Shown one piece after another: positions 1 to 11,570 of a DNA stretch of 64,000 bases (its first letter is position 1; every line of letters begins with the position of its first letter). The translations under genes were made by a program, and so were the position numbers. The stretch is from Cordia subcordata (taxonomy: Eukaryota > Streptophyta > Magnoliopsida > Boraginales > Cordiaceae). Under the pieces are notes generated by a model that was not told the origin of the DNA, searched no databases, and was given only the letters and a program-made list of their open reading frames with translations. The stretch is from the NCBI GenBank assembly GCA_028554755.1, contig JAPTOF010000010.1, forward strand, positions 5,182,001-5,246,000, read 5' to 3'.

Positions 1-165
1 CTATTCAAACAAATAAGTACTTAAAAGTTAAGTATCTTCTCATAAGCCGATATAAACACCCTCTGAGTTGAAGCAATCCAACGAAAATCAACTTTGGTCT
101 AATACTGGAAACCTCCTGAACAGTATCCAGCTTGCTGACTCGAATAATTCCCAATCCGACTTATA

Positions 166-830
166 GTCCGTTTGGCTGCGCTTATTTTATGTGCTTAAAA
201 GCAAGTATAAATAAGTGAAAAAAATATTTGAATAATATGTGTTTATAAACTATTAATGTATTTAATAAATCAGTGATTATAAATAACAGTGTTAGGTAAA
301 AATATATAAAGAAGTGAAAAATAAATGAAAAAATATTTAAATAAATATGTGTTTATAAATTGTTAACATGTTTGAGAAATAGGTGTTTATAAGTAGTAGT
401 ATTAATTAAAAATATATAAGCAAGTGATAAATAAGTGGATAGTATTTGGAATGTGTTTAATAGCTGCTTATATGTTTGATAAATAAATATTCATAAGTTG
501 CAGCGTTAGTTAAAATGATTAAAAAGGACTTCTCATTAATTAATGTTATAAAACTATCTAATTTATTGAAGGTAAAATAATCTTTATCTATGATCAAACA
601 TAAGTACTTATAAGTCAAGGGGGAAAAAAAAAGAAAGCTTCATACATGTTTTAGAGCTTCCTTGGCTATATTGTATGATCTTTTTTTTTTTTCTTTTTTA
701 TGAAGAAAAGAAAAAGTTTCACTCAGTAACTTTTTTCTATAAACACGCAAAAAAAAAAAAGCAAAACCAAACCGGCTCTAATCTTTTACTTATAAGCAAT
801 TAAAAGCAGTTTATAAGCTCTTAAACGGAC
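166..830. mobile_element. MITE-like element with short inverted ends
   Basis: The left end starts GTCCGTTTGG and the right end finishes TTAAACGGAC, so the outer 8 bases are inverted copies. Motifs of the form GTGCTTAAAAGC and GCTTATAAGC recur just inside both ends, and AATAAGTG/AAATATTT words repeat through the AT-rich interior. No coding capacity is seen. I could not find a clean target-site duplication, so the element class is not settled. Confidence 0.4.
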
Positions 831-869
831 ATGTAAATCTTTTTTTAAAAAGAAAAACTTATAAGTCAA

Positions 870-1865
870 TTTAATCAGCTTACAAGCTTAAACATACACA
901 TTCTCGGGTCTAAATGTTTAGTTAGCTGGTTAGCTCCAACTTCTTTCCCAGTAAAAATATCTAATAAACTATTGAGTAGTCAACTTCGTGTAGTGTCTCG
1001 AGAATTAGGGGATAGTTCAAGTAATTGAGACTATTTTTTCTAAGCGTGAGATTTTGAGTTCAATTTTATAAAAACGAGAATTTAACATAAAATAAAAAAG
1101 ATAAAAAAAAATTCGTGTAATGTCTTTCTATGGTCAAACCTAGTGACATCCAGAAGTATAGCGGTAAATTCTCCGTGTCTAGTAAGCTATTAATTCCGTT
1201 TCTACTTTCTTAGGGTTCCACTTACCTAATCTCTTAGGATCCTTTTAGAATTTCTTTTTCTTTTTCTCTAAAAAGATACATTTTTATGAAAAAGGTTCGT
1301 TTTTATGTATATAAAAAGAATTATTCAATAGATTGAATGATCTTTTTTTTTTTTAAAAAAAAGAAAGTTTTAAAGGCATAAACTGATTTTTCCTTTTTGG
1401 AAATTAAAAACTTAAACTTCTCCAAAAAATAACTTTTCAATAAAAATTACATAAAAAAAACACATTTTATGAGTGAATTTAAACGAATTCTTAATCTTTT
1501 ATAAAATTTTTGTTTATACGCAATGTTTCGTACTTTAACTATTGGATGGAAAAATATCTCGTCATTGTATCGTGCTCTAACTATTCGATTGAAAAGTGTC
1601 TTGTCATGCACTGACATTATAGTTTACATACGCCAACACGCCTATCTTCACCATCAACCCTCTTCTCCAGGAGAAACATATCTACTTGTAATATTATTCT
1701 GTAACAATTGATATTCAAAAATTATAAATTATAAATATAACTATTTAAAAAATAAAAAAAAAATTTATAACCATTGAATTTTATTCCACAATTATATGAG
1801 AAATTCTTAGTCTCCTGTATGAAACAGATTTTGCAGCTCTCCAGTTTGCAATTAATCTTGGCATG
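870..1865. other. AT-rich intergenic stretch, nothing recognised
   Basis: This stretch is AT-rich with several poly-A/poly-T runs. The short open frame at 1523-1711 has no recognisable motif and no splice partner, and is probably chance. Confidence 0.6.
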
Positions 1866-2212
1866 ATTATCAACAACGTGGCATATCAGAGCACTTAACG
1901 AGGGGCTTTGTGAGGCTATCAGAAGGGGTTTTACCTATATTGAGATCGGGATTGACTCACAAGTCTTTCCAATGGATCAAAGAAATGCACAATACATGGG
2001 ATTGAATGCAACTCTTGTTCAAGAATGTAAGCGGATAATGAGACAACCAAAATTTTATATTTTACATGTTTATAGAAAAGCTAATAAGTGTATAGACTGA
2101 TTAGCTAATTTTAAAATGATGCTTCCTTTAAAATTTATATTCTTTAAGATCTCCTAGATGAGTTGAGATGGCTTTTGGAAGAAGATGCTAGAGGAGCCAC
2201 ATTAGGTAAGAT
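1866..2212 (+). pseudogene. Broken RNase H-like (RVT_3) domain fragment
   Basis: Pieces in shifting frames read IRALNEGLCEAIRRGF, then EIGIDSQVFPM, then LVQECKRIM, then HVYRKANKCID and finally DELRWLLEEDARGAT. This succession matches the plant RNase H-like domain found at the end of LINEs and in stray RVT_3 genes: a leading acidic helix, a D-S-x-V strand, a region ending in VYR-AN---D-LA, then a tail ending in L--D--G. Stops and frameshifts interrupt it, so it is a relic. Which element or gene it came from cannot be told. Confidence 0.6.
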
Positions 2213-2227
2213 GATCCAACATTTATA

Positions 2228-2858
2228 GCCTGTTTGGAACAGTCTTATCTGAAATTTGAAATCTGATAAGCATCTTATCTGATAAGTATCTTATAAGAAA
2301 TAAGTATCTGATACAATAAAACTGTTTGGTTTATTAGCTGAAATGCTGTTATAAGTTACTTTGATAATAATGTTATCAATTTTAACTCATGATATTTTAA
2401 TTTTATAATTAAATAATAAATATAAAATATAAATATTAATTAATTTTTATTTTAAAATTAAAACTTTTGAATTTTTAATTTTTAATATTTAATTTTTAAC
2501 ATTTTTTATTTTTTATTTTTTTATTATTTAGTTTTTAAATTTTAAATTTTTGTATTTTTAATTTTTAATTTTTAATCTTTAATTTTTTTTTATTTTTATT
2601 TTTTTAATTTTAATATTTTATTTTTATTTTAAAATTTTTAATTTTTTAATTTTTAATTTTTATATTTAATTATTTTCTAACTGATAAGATAAGATATAAG
2701 TACCCTAAACCCAACTTATTTTTTATAACTACAAATAAGACATCTTATGAAAAGTATCTTATAAGTGTCTTATAATAAGCTGATAACAAACAGTCTTTTT
2801 CACGTAAGTTGTCAAATAAGATAAGTGTCTTATAATAAGCTCCAAACAAACACAGCAT
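2228..2858. mobile_element. AT-rich MITE-like element
   Basis: The left edge (GCCTGTTTGGAACAGTCTTAT) and the right edge (CTTATAATAAGCTCCAAACA) are imperfect inverted copies around a GTTTGGA core. Words such as CTTATCTGATAAGTATCTTATAAG recur near both edges. The middle (about 2390-2680) is almost pure A/T made of TTTTTAATTTT units. No target duplication was found. Confidence 0.4.
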
Positions 2859-2859
2859 T

Positions 2860-4470
2860 AATTGTCTGCATTGCATCCAAATAGTGATGTCAATGGGGCG
2901 GAGTTCACAAACTCCCTACTCTGCATTTGGTATTTTTCCACCGGCCGCTACCTCACCCCTATACTTGTACCGAGATTTCCTCCCGACTGCCATTCTCGCC
3001 CTTATTGGTGTTTTTTTTCGCCATGCCCTTACCTGCAAGGAACCTGTCAACAAAAGTCAAAGGAACGGTAGTATTAGGCCAAAACACCTATTTGTTAAAT
3101 TCCTATCTGTCAAGTAAAATTTTTACTTTTTAATTAGATAAAAATAAATTAAAAAGAACATAAATCATGCACCAAACCTTAACACATCAAATTCAAACTC
3201 TAATGCTTAAAATTCAATATAATTTTACAATAATAGCACATTAAATTCAAACTTACTCCAAATCATAATTATTAAACATATATATATATATGTATATATG
3301 CTATATATACACTAGGCCGTGGTGGGGCGGGGCGGGGTCAGGGCTCAAGCGTTTTCTTTTTTTTTTCCAAAAAACCCTCCCCTACCTCGCAGCTATCCCT
3401 TCGGGACGAAACGGGTTACCGTTGACCTCCCTATCCCCAAAGAAGGGCGGAAAGAAAAAAAAGAATGCGTTCAGGGTGTTGTGTAGACCACGTTGCCTTA
3501 GTACTAGTTGAACATAAGTGAACAAAATTTGTGGTCTTTTTTTTTTTTTTCTTTTTGGTCAAAAAATTTGTTGTCCCTTTGCAAACCAAATATTGTTCAA
3601 TGTTGTCAAATCAAGAAAAGAATTATCCATGCATAGCTGGCCTATATGTACGTTAAACCCTCTCCACTTCAATTGATCTGTTCCTAGTTAAGCTATTGAC
3701 TTGAACTTTGATGGTTGATTAACCTTTATCATAATTGAGGACGTCGAAGTCCAATACGGGTTGCTTCTTTTCCACAAAAAGCACTTAATATTCATGGAAG
3801 TATTAATTATTGGGCACACAAAAAACGTTAAGTAATGAATGCGGAAGTAAATCAAGAGAGAGAGACGTCATTATAATATATAGCTCTAAATTTATGCTTA
3901 TAATTAATTTGGTTTATTAGAATACAAAAGGTGTACAAAAAGGATAAATTGTATAAAATCTCGTGTGATTTATCATAAGTATACGTTTACTTTTTGTAAT
4001 TTAAAAAATAACTAATTACTTCCTTGTATTTTCTAAAAGCAAAGCATATTACCCCCTGTGTCACTTTTTTCGTTAAATTTAACTGAGTGTGTGGTACACG
4101 CGTTGGACTTGCGATTGAGCTTAGTTTTTTTGCTGTTTAACTTAATTTTGGTAAAAAATACCCTTCTTTTTTTGTTTTGAAAAATATTTGTAAGACAAAA
4201 TACTTGAACCCTTGACCTTAGTTTAAAATATGTAAATTTTAACCAATTATACTACAAATATATTTACATTTTATTTCATTACTACAAGTAAATATTTTTG
4301 TCATTGAAAAATGAAAAATAAGAAAAGAGATTAACCTCCACTGTCATAACGATTGCACAACCACCATCTCATGAATTAAATTAATTAATTAATCAATCAA
4401 TTTTTAAATGATTAATAACTAATTATTTAATAATTAATTAATTAACTGATTATTAATTACTCTAAGTTTC
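2860..4470. other. Intergenic DNA with GC-rich islands
   Basis: Mostly AT-rich DNA. Two islands at about 2890-3060 and 3310-3500 are GC-rich (GGGGCGGAGTTCAC and GTGGGGCGGGGCGGGG), like a common plant dispersed repeat that carries G-C tandem words. The open frames across them (for example 2884-3117 and 3290-3511) show no protein motif. From 3953 to 4075 there is a diverged piece resembling the element at 4487-4718 (TTTATCATAAGTATAC). Confidence 0.4.
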
Positions 4471-4486
4471 CAATTTAATAAGGTCA

Positions 4487-4718
4487 GTACCCCTGTGGTT
4501 TGTCATAAGTGCATCATACCTCCTTGTGGTTGCAATAAATGCATTGTTAGCCCCTAAGTTTGAAAGGCAAATTAGTCTTTTCGCATTTTCGTTAGTCAAA
4601 ACTAACGGAGTTAGAAAAATGGGCGTGTTTGTTTCACTTTCGAAAATCACAGGGAGTAACTAGCTAATTTTTAAATCACAGGAGGTAAATGCACACTTAT
4701 GACAAAACACAAGGGGTC
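4487..4718. mobile_element. MITE with CCCCTGTGGTTTGTCATAAG-type inverted ends
   Basis: The left end reads ACCCCTGTGGTTTGTCATAA and the right end reads TTATGACAAAACACAAGGGG, a near-perfect inverted pair. An inner pair (CATACCTCCTTGTGG against CACAGGAGGTAAATG) lies just inside. Length and lack of coding capacity fit a non-autonomous DNA transposon. The superfamily is not decided because no clear target duplication was seen. Confidence 0.55.
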
Positions 4719-4775
4719 TACATTTATCAATTTTATTTGTTGATTAATTGGTAAAGTGAATTACTCTAAGGGACC

Positions 4776-4778
<3 letters not shown>

Positions 4779-4808
<30 letters not shown>
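4779..4808. repeat. (AT)n microsatellite
   Basis: About 15 perfect AT units. Confidence 0.9.
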
Positions 4809-4812
<4 letters not shown>

Positions 4813-5209
4813 ACATTTTCCACTGTATTAGACACACTCATCTGACTCTCTCTTGCAAACAACCAAACACAAAAGCATATTCTAGTTTTCAAACAAATAT
4901 TTCGACAACTCACATAACTCTTATAATTAATTTATATTTGTTTGAATCTATACCATCTCTTTTTAATAAAATTGGATCTTAAATTAATGGAAAGGTTTTT
5001 TTTTTTTTTTTGGGGTAAAAGTAAGTACTTGTATTAATTTTCAAAACTATACAACTTTAAATTTCCAACCAGTCAAGAACCTTAAACTTCTCACTTCCAC
5101 TTTCTACACAAAAATCTACAAAAAATGTCATCCCGATACAAGTTATATTTTATTAGTTTAGTTTTGACTTCAAAAAGGATGATCGAAACACGTTGCTCTT
5201 CATTGTAAG

Positions 5210-5480
5210 TTTGGCATCCAAGATGAAGTCTTCTGTACCTCTCTGTGGGATATGGTGGACAGCAAGTTCCGCTATCAATTTAACCACCAAAGCTTTTACA
5301 GAATTCCCTTTGTACTTTTCCAAAAATCAAATCTTGATACAACCTCATGAGGTGAGTCAGTGAGAGCCTGTAACAATCTTCATAATTTTCATCCAAATCC
5401 GAAAGATGATAGTACAATCAAAGAACAAAATGATTCCGATCTTCAACTACCCTCCCGCAGAACAAGCGATGCGGATTAAT
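5210..5480 (-). pseudogene. Possible LINE zinc-binding tail relic
   Basis: On the minus strand a short stretch reads LFCGRVVEDRNHFVL, which resembles the Cys/His cluster of the zf-RVT domain downstream of plant L1-type reverse transcriptases (usual form C--C----ED--HLF--C). The rest is frameshifted and unconvincing. Confidence is low. Confidence 0.25.
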
Positions 5481-5584
5481 GCAAATACCCACAATCTTCA
5501 CAATTTATGAAACACTATATTTTGTCATGTGACATGCATAATAAAGTATCTATACATCTATATCTATATCTATCATTTATTATC

Positions 5585-6105
5585 TATACTATATAATAAA
5601 AAAAAGTTACTATACTATACGACTACCAAGTGTCACGTTAGTATCAGCTTTGCTATTCTTTTGTCACGAGTCATGGTCTTTGCACTTTTTTCTTTAAAAA
5701 AAAGAAAAAGAAAAAGACTAAATATTTTTCCTAAAAAAGGAAAAGACATATCTATTACCTTAAAAAGATGCTTAATAAATTATGAAAATGTATCAATATA
5801 TACATTAATGATTTTTTTTTCTAAAATTATTAGATTTAAAAAAAATATGAAAGTTGTATTCAATGTCAGAAATTTAATATGACAAAATATTTTTTAGGTT
5901 TTATCTCTTAAATCAATTGTCAAATTTGACCATCAACAATTATAAAAATATAAAATTGCTCATTTCTCTCGTGTATCATACGAATACTATCATATTATAT
6001 AAATATCAAAAATACTTTTTAATTTTGAAATTATTACATAATTTTTAATTTATATCACATTATATAAATATCAGAACCCGTGCATCTCACGAGCAGACAT
6101 GCTTG
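5585..6105 (+). mobile_element. Non-autonomous Helitron-like copy A
   Basis: It starts TCTATACTATATAATAAAA, the usual TC-type plant Helitron 5' end, and stops at a GTGCATCTCAC hairpin followed by CATGCTTG-T, a degenerate form of the CTAG-T terminus. It has no coding capacity. It is closely related to 9217-10094. Confidence 0.5.
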
Positions 6106-6162
6106 TATATGCTAAAGCAAACCCTAATATTCAAGACTCATTCTCTGTATGACAATTGTCAT

Positions 6163-6668
6163 TCTCTACTGGTGCCACGTGGTGCTCTATAATGCAAGAA
6201 AAATCAGCATTTTAAGATCCCTTGCTTATTTGCACATCTCTTTAAATAAAAAAAAAAAGAAAGAAAAATACTAAACATTTTTTTGAAAAAAGGAAAAGAC
6301 AAATCTATTACCTTAAAATGATATCCAATAAATGATGAAAATGTATCAATCTATATCGTTCATGATTCTTTTCCTAAAATTATTAAATTTTACAAAAATA
6401 TAGATCTTGTATTCAATGTCAGAAATTTAATGTGACAATATATTTATGTGTTATCTCTTACATTAATTGTCAAATTTGACCATTAACAATTATAAAAATA
6501 TAAAAATACTCATTTCTCTCATGTATCAAACGAGTACTATCATATTATATAAATATCGAAATAATTGTCAACAATACTTTTTAATTTTGAAATCATTACA
6601 TAAATTTTAATTTTATATCACATTATATAAATATTGAAACCCGTGCATTTCAAGGGTACACATGCTAG
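6163..6668 (+). mobile_element. Non-autonomous Helitron-like copy B
   Basis: The 3' end has an imperfect hairpin (ACCCGTGCATTTCAAGGGT, 6639-6657) followed at a short distance by CTAG and a host T (6665-6669), which is the Helitron 3' signature. The 5' end is uncertain; TCTCTACTGG near 6163 is a candidate. The interior is related to copies A, C and D. Confidence 0.5.
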
Positions 6669-6891
6669 TATATTATAAAGCACAGTCCATACATAATTTA
6701 GCTCTTCCATATGTCGTGACGTTGTTTCATTTTTGCCCACCTAAAAATATTTCTTCTCTCAACTAATATTTTCTCCAATAATGAACATAATTTCCAAAAT
6801 AAGTTGATTATTATTGTGGTGTACAAAAAATTATTTCCTACATTAAAAATTTTCATTTAATGATTATACAGTTAGTCTGGTCAAGTTTCAT

Positions 6892-6892
<1 letters not shown>

Positions 6893-6957
<65 letters not shown>
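6893..6957. repeat. Compound (CA)n(TA)n microsatellite
   Basis: About 13 CA units followed by about 19 TA units. Confidence 0.9.
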
Positions 6958-6959
<2 letters not shown>

Positions 6960-7840
6960 TGTGTGAATTGTAAAAAGGGTCCATGCATGTCATTTTAAGC
7001 AATTTCATATGCCATCCTCTGATGCAGTTTTTTCCTGCATAAAAATAATTCCCTATCAAAATAATTTTTTGATTTACTAAATTTAATTTTTAAATATATT
7101 TTATATAATAGAATATATAATTCAAATTATTATATAAAATTTGTCTACAAATTAGTTCTTGGTAAGAAGTTTCTTATTTTGAGTAAGATTGATCATACAG
7201 TCATGAAATTAATTATTTTTTAAACAAATTTTTTTCACATATACAGTTAAATCACTCAAATATAAAAATACAAAAATTCAATAAACATTTTCTTAACATG
7301 AATTTTGTCATGTGTAGATGAATTTCTTTAAAATTAATTTATAATATATATCTATATATTATACTAATAAAATTTTCACGAATATTGTAATATATTGTGA
7401 TGTAACATGTTCTCATGCATTTCATATTTAGTAAAAGCCACGTGTCCCCATTTCATATATTTTTTGTCACACCCCAAACTCAAAAGCATGACATGCCACG
7501 GGCTTAAAGGCATAAGGTCTCAAACCCGCAAAGCAAACATTCCTCAACTATACATTTCACAATCACTAGAATCATAATTTAGTAAATCTTCAAAGTACGT
7601 AGCATTTAACTCAAAACTAATTTCTAAAAGAGAAGTAAAGAAAAGGAATGTTCGCCTTTTGGGTTTGAAGTGTTATGCCCTATAGGCCCATAGCATGTCA
7701 CGTTTTTGAGTTTAGGGAGTGATAGGGTTAGTACCAGAGCAGGCTATGGGTAAATTTCATGTTGCCTGAGGTCATGTACTGTGCTTTTATTTTGTTTGTG
7801 TTTGGGTTGCGACATCCTCGATGGGTCTTTACAGGAGAGA
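6960..7840. other. Intergenic AT-rich DNA
   Basis: No gene is seen. From about 7466 the sequence TTTGTCACACCCCAAACTC opens a moderately GC-rich stretch that runs into the tandem repeats starting near 7845, and may be the edge of the same decayed element. Confidence 0.4.
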
Positions 7841-7844
7841 ATTT

Positions 7845-8470
7845 ATAACACCCTCTCACATCAGTTCTTTGTGAAATTTGTGTGCAATTTAAAATAGCTT
7901 GAGTTCACTACTACTATCATCATGGACTTAAGTATTTTGGGCTAGTTGATTAGGCTCAACGTCGTGGCAAGCCAATAATTGGGCTTGAGTCATTATAGGG
8001 ACACAAGTGGAATCGCAACAAGCTGTGGGTAAATTCCACGTTGCTTGGGATCCTAAACTGTGATTTTGTTCTGTTTGTGCTTGTGTCGCAACATCCTCAT
8101 CGCGTCTTTAAGAGGGAGAGTCTAGAACACCCTCTCATATTGGTCTTTTATGAGAGCTGTGTGCAATTTATAGCAGCTTGAGTTCACTACTACTGTTGTC
8201 GTGTCATTAAGGGGGAGAGCCTGTAACAACCTCCCATATTAGTTATTTATAAGATTTGTATGCTTTTTATAATAGTTTGGCTTCACTACTAATTTTGTCG
8301 TATCTTTAAAGGAAAGAGCCTGTAAAACCCTCCCATATTAGTTCTTTATGAGATTTGTATACATTTTATAATAGCTTGGCTTCACTATTACTGTCGTCGA
8401 AGGCTTAAGCATTTTAGCCTAGTTGATTAAGTTCAACATAGTGGCAGTCTAGTAGTTTGGCCAGGGTTAT
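7845..8470. repeat. Degenerate tandem repeats of about 100-280 bp
   Basis: At least four diverged copies of a unit containing ACACCCTCTCACATCAGTTC, then TTGTGTGCAATTTA-AATAG and TTGAGTTCACTACTACT, begin near 7850, 8127, 8227 and 8323. The first and last also share a longer tail with CTAGTTGATTA-G-TCAAC. The ACACCCTCCCATAT start recalls plant Copia-type LTR ends, so these may be stacked LTR remnants. No coding sequence was found. Confidence 0.55.
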
Positions 8471-8479
8471 TACATTTTT

Positions 8480-9215
8480 CTTTCAATCTTTTTTTTCCTC
8501 AATTTCATACCATATCATAATTGAGCATCAACTTTTTAGCCAAGTAATTGATAACAACAATATTATTTTTAATTTAAATTGATTATTTTCTATCAAGTAA
8601 AATTATTTTCTAATCTAAATTTTTAAAATTGCAATGTATATATATACATTGTATAAACTAATGTCCATTATTCCATAAGTAAAATAATCAATATTGATAT
8701 TCATTTATAGAGTTTAATTTGAATGTAATGCTAACATGTCATCCATGAATGACTCTTTAAAAAAATTCCTCTTAATTATTTGTTAAAGTGAGTGTGAGTT
8801 GAATTCAAATAATATCTTATAATTCCACAATCTCCAATTCTATTCTATCGATTCTTTTTTCCTCAAAAATAAGTTAAACTCCAATAAATATATTGTATAT
8901 TTTATATTTTTTAGATCCAATCATTTTTTACTTTATTTTCTCAATTTAAACTTTTTGCTCAATTACTATAAATTCCTCATAAAAATATTATTAGTATAAA
9001 AAACTTACAAAAAATAAATTTTTTTAAAATAGATTTATATTTTAGCCTTGTAAAAGTTGTATGTGTATATATACACACACATACACACATATACATATAC
9101 ATACATACATATATATAATGAGCTGAACTTCCATGCATATTGTTCATATTTATTTCTTTTTAACCATATAAAATTATTTTTAATTTAAAAATCTTATTTA
9201 ATTATTGTAGATCTA
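8480..9215. other. AT-rich intergenic DNA
   Basis: Nothing recognised apart from a small alternating TATACACACACATACA tract near 9070-9115. Confidence 0.5.
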
Positions 9216-9216
9216 C

Positions 9217-10094
9217 AATAGAAAAAGAGTAAATATTTTCTAAAAAAAGAAAAAGACAAATCTATTACCTTAAAAAGATGCTTAATAAATGATGAAAATG
9301 TATCAATATATATCATTAATGATTTTTTCCCAAAATTATTAGATTTTAAAAAAATATAAATGTTGTATTTAATGTTAAAAATTTAATATGACGAAATATT
9401 TTTATGTTTTATCTCTTAAATTAATTGTTAAATCAACAACAACTAGAACTCCTAGCTGCAATAACTCAAGGAGGTAGCTACTTCTTCAGCTACACAAAAC
9501 AGATAGGAGTTGAGTAGTTGTAGTTAAGACAGTTAGGCGAGTTCAACCAGGAACTCTAACTTTGAACTCTAGCTCCTAGCTCGTTGTTCTCAAGGCCGAA
9601 GGCGAAGGATGCTCTCAAGGCCGAAGGCCAAGTATCCCCTGGGTGTTCTCCGAAGGTAACAACAAAGACTCCATCCTAGCTACTTTAAGAGGGGAGTCAT
9701 ATTATCTTATGTGATCATAAAAACACTAAATGGCATCTTAGAATTGAAGTCTCATCAGGTTTGTGGGCTTGGCCCAGACAGAGGCTCTCAAATGAGTTCT
9801 ACTATGGAAGCTTTCAACGTAGATCCGGGGACAAATCTTTCACTCACTGATAAGTGAAAACTTGTGACTAGATCGTCCTAAAGAGGGATGCGACGGGAAG
9901 AAGTAACCATCAATAATTATAAAAATATGAAAGTATTCATTTCTCTCATGTATCGTACGAATACTACCATATTGTATAAATATCAAAATAATTTTCAAAA
10001 ATACTTTTTAATTTTGAAATCATTACATAATTTTTAATTTATATCACATTATATAAATATCAGAATCTATGCATCTTACAAGTAGACATGCTAG
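9217..10094 (+). mobile_element. Helitron-like copy C carrying an insertion
   Basis: It matches copy A (from about 5710 on) through most of its length and ends with CATGCTAG-T at 10088-10095. Relative to copy A it carries about 470 extra bases (roughly 9434-9906). This insert has a different composition and words such as CTCAAGGCCGAAGGCGAAG. A few bases of copy A are missing at the junction, and I found no clean target duplication for the insert. Confidence 0.5.
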
Positions 10095-10622
10095 TATATA
10101 CTAAAGTAAATCCTGATATTCAAGACTCATTGCCACGTGGCAGTCTACAATGCAAGAAAAGTCCGCGTTTTACAACCCATTGCTTATTTGCACTTTTTTT
10201 TTTTTTTTAACAAAAAAGAAAAAGACTAAACATTTTTTTCGAAAAATGAAAAGACAAATCTATTACTTTAAAATGATATCAAATAAATGATGAAAATGTA
10301 TCAATCTATATTATTCATGATTTTTTTCCTAAAATTATTAGATTTTACAAAAATATAGATCTTGTATTCAATGTTAGAAATTTAATATGAAAATATATTT
10401 ATATTTTAGTTCTTACATTAATTGTCAAATTTGACCATTAACAATTATAAAAATATAAAAATGCTCATTTTTCTCATGTATCATACGAGTACTATCATAT
10501 TATATAAATATCAAAATAATTGTCAACAATACTTTTTAATTTTAAAATCATTATATATATTTTTATTTATATTATATTATAAAAATATCGAAACCCGTGT
10601 ATTTCACGGGCAGATACACTAG
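10095..10622 (+). mobile_element. Helitron-like copy D with canonical 3' end
   Basis: The 3' end shows a perfect hairpin stem CCCGTG/CACGGG (10594-10610), then eight bases, then CTAG with a host T (10619-10623). The interior matches copy B. Copies C and D together repeat the arrangement of A and B about 3.9 kb upstream. It lies only 33 bp before an exon of the truncated cyclopropane-synthase-like gene. Confidence 0.6.
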
Positions 10623-10655
10623 TATATTATAAAGCACAGTCCATACATAGTTTAG

Positions 10656-11570
10656 CTCTTCCATGGCTGCTACATCTAGGCTCTGGTAAATTCCACATTA
10701 TTCTTTCTTTCGGGTGGACGTTTTACGCCATTCTGAAAGTCTTTCCGCATAACAAAATTTATCGAATACTTGAATGCAGCGTGGAGCATTTGGAGAATAT
10801 AGGAATTCATTACTATCAAACACTCAGATACTGGAGGAAAAACTTCCTGGAAAAGCAGAGGTAAAAGTCTTGGCTTCAGTAAAGGACTGCTTCTACATTT
10901 ACATGAAACAAATTTGTATAACAACTTTATCTAGTCCTAACACAACTTGATGCCTGTGTGTTTAGCCAAATTCTTGCTTTGGGATTCAACCAAAAGTTCA
11001 TCCGGACGTGGGAATACTATTTTGATTATTGCGCAGCTAGTTTCAAGACTCGCACACTTGAAGATTACCAGGTATATTTCTCCAGATTTTGTGACACATA
11101 TCATGTTTATCATAACTGAAATGCATAGATGATACACAACAAAGTTTATGATATGCTCCGAGCGAAGGATACAAGATTATGATATGTTCTGAGTGAACCG
11201 TACAAGGTTATGGTGTGTTCTAAGAGAAACTGTATAATGCATAATAGGGAGAGAGTGATTAGTGGTGTACAATACAAAAATGGAATAGTAGATCTTAATC
11301 TTATATGGAAAACGTAATTAGCATTTTGAAGTGACCATTTGGGATACTAATGTTCATTGTCTTTTTCCGTGTTCTATGGTTCTTGTTGCATGAGCTATGC
11401 AAAATTGATGGCAGAAAAATATAAGCCTTTTGATGTTAATTGTTTGAATATTTTCTTTCTGTAGATTGTGAGATTGTTTGAATATTTTCTTTCTGTAGAT
11501 TGTATTCTCACGACCACGAAATGTTGCATCATTTGGCGATCCATACACAATTATACCTTCAGCATATTGA
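10656..11570 (+). pseudogene. 3' fragment of a cyclopropane-fatty-acyl-phospholipid synthase-like gene
   Basis: Four consecutive exons join in frame: 10656-10685, 10780-10860, 10966-11071 and 11499-11570 (stop TGA). They encode SSMAATSRLC, then VEHLENIGIHYYQTLRYW, then a piece containing LALGFNQKFIRTWEYYFDYC, then IVFSRPRNVASFGDP ending PSAY. This is the C-terminal end of plant CFA synthases, which add a methylene group from S-adenosylmethionine across acyl-chain double bonds. The methyltransferase core with its SAM site should lie upstream, but from 10655 back to position 1 there are only Helitrons and other repeats. The fragment has no in-frame stops. It is either a truncated gene or the tail of a gene whose earlier exons lie beyond the window. 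The last intron ends in a direct duplication of its splice acceptor. Confidence 0.8.

Noticed and set aside
5529..5882. 117-codon open frame
   Set aside because: Lys/Ile/Leu/Tyr-rich translation of AT-rich Helitron DNA; the related copy at 9217 does not keep the frame.
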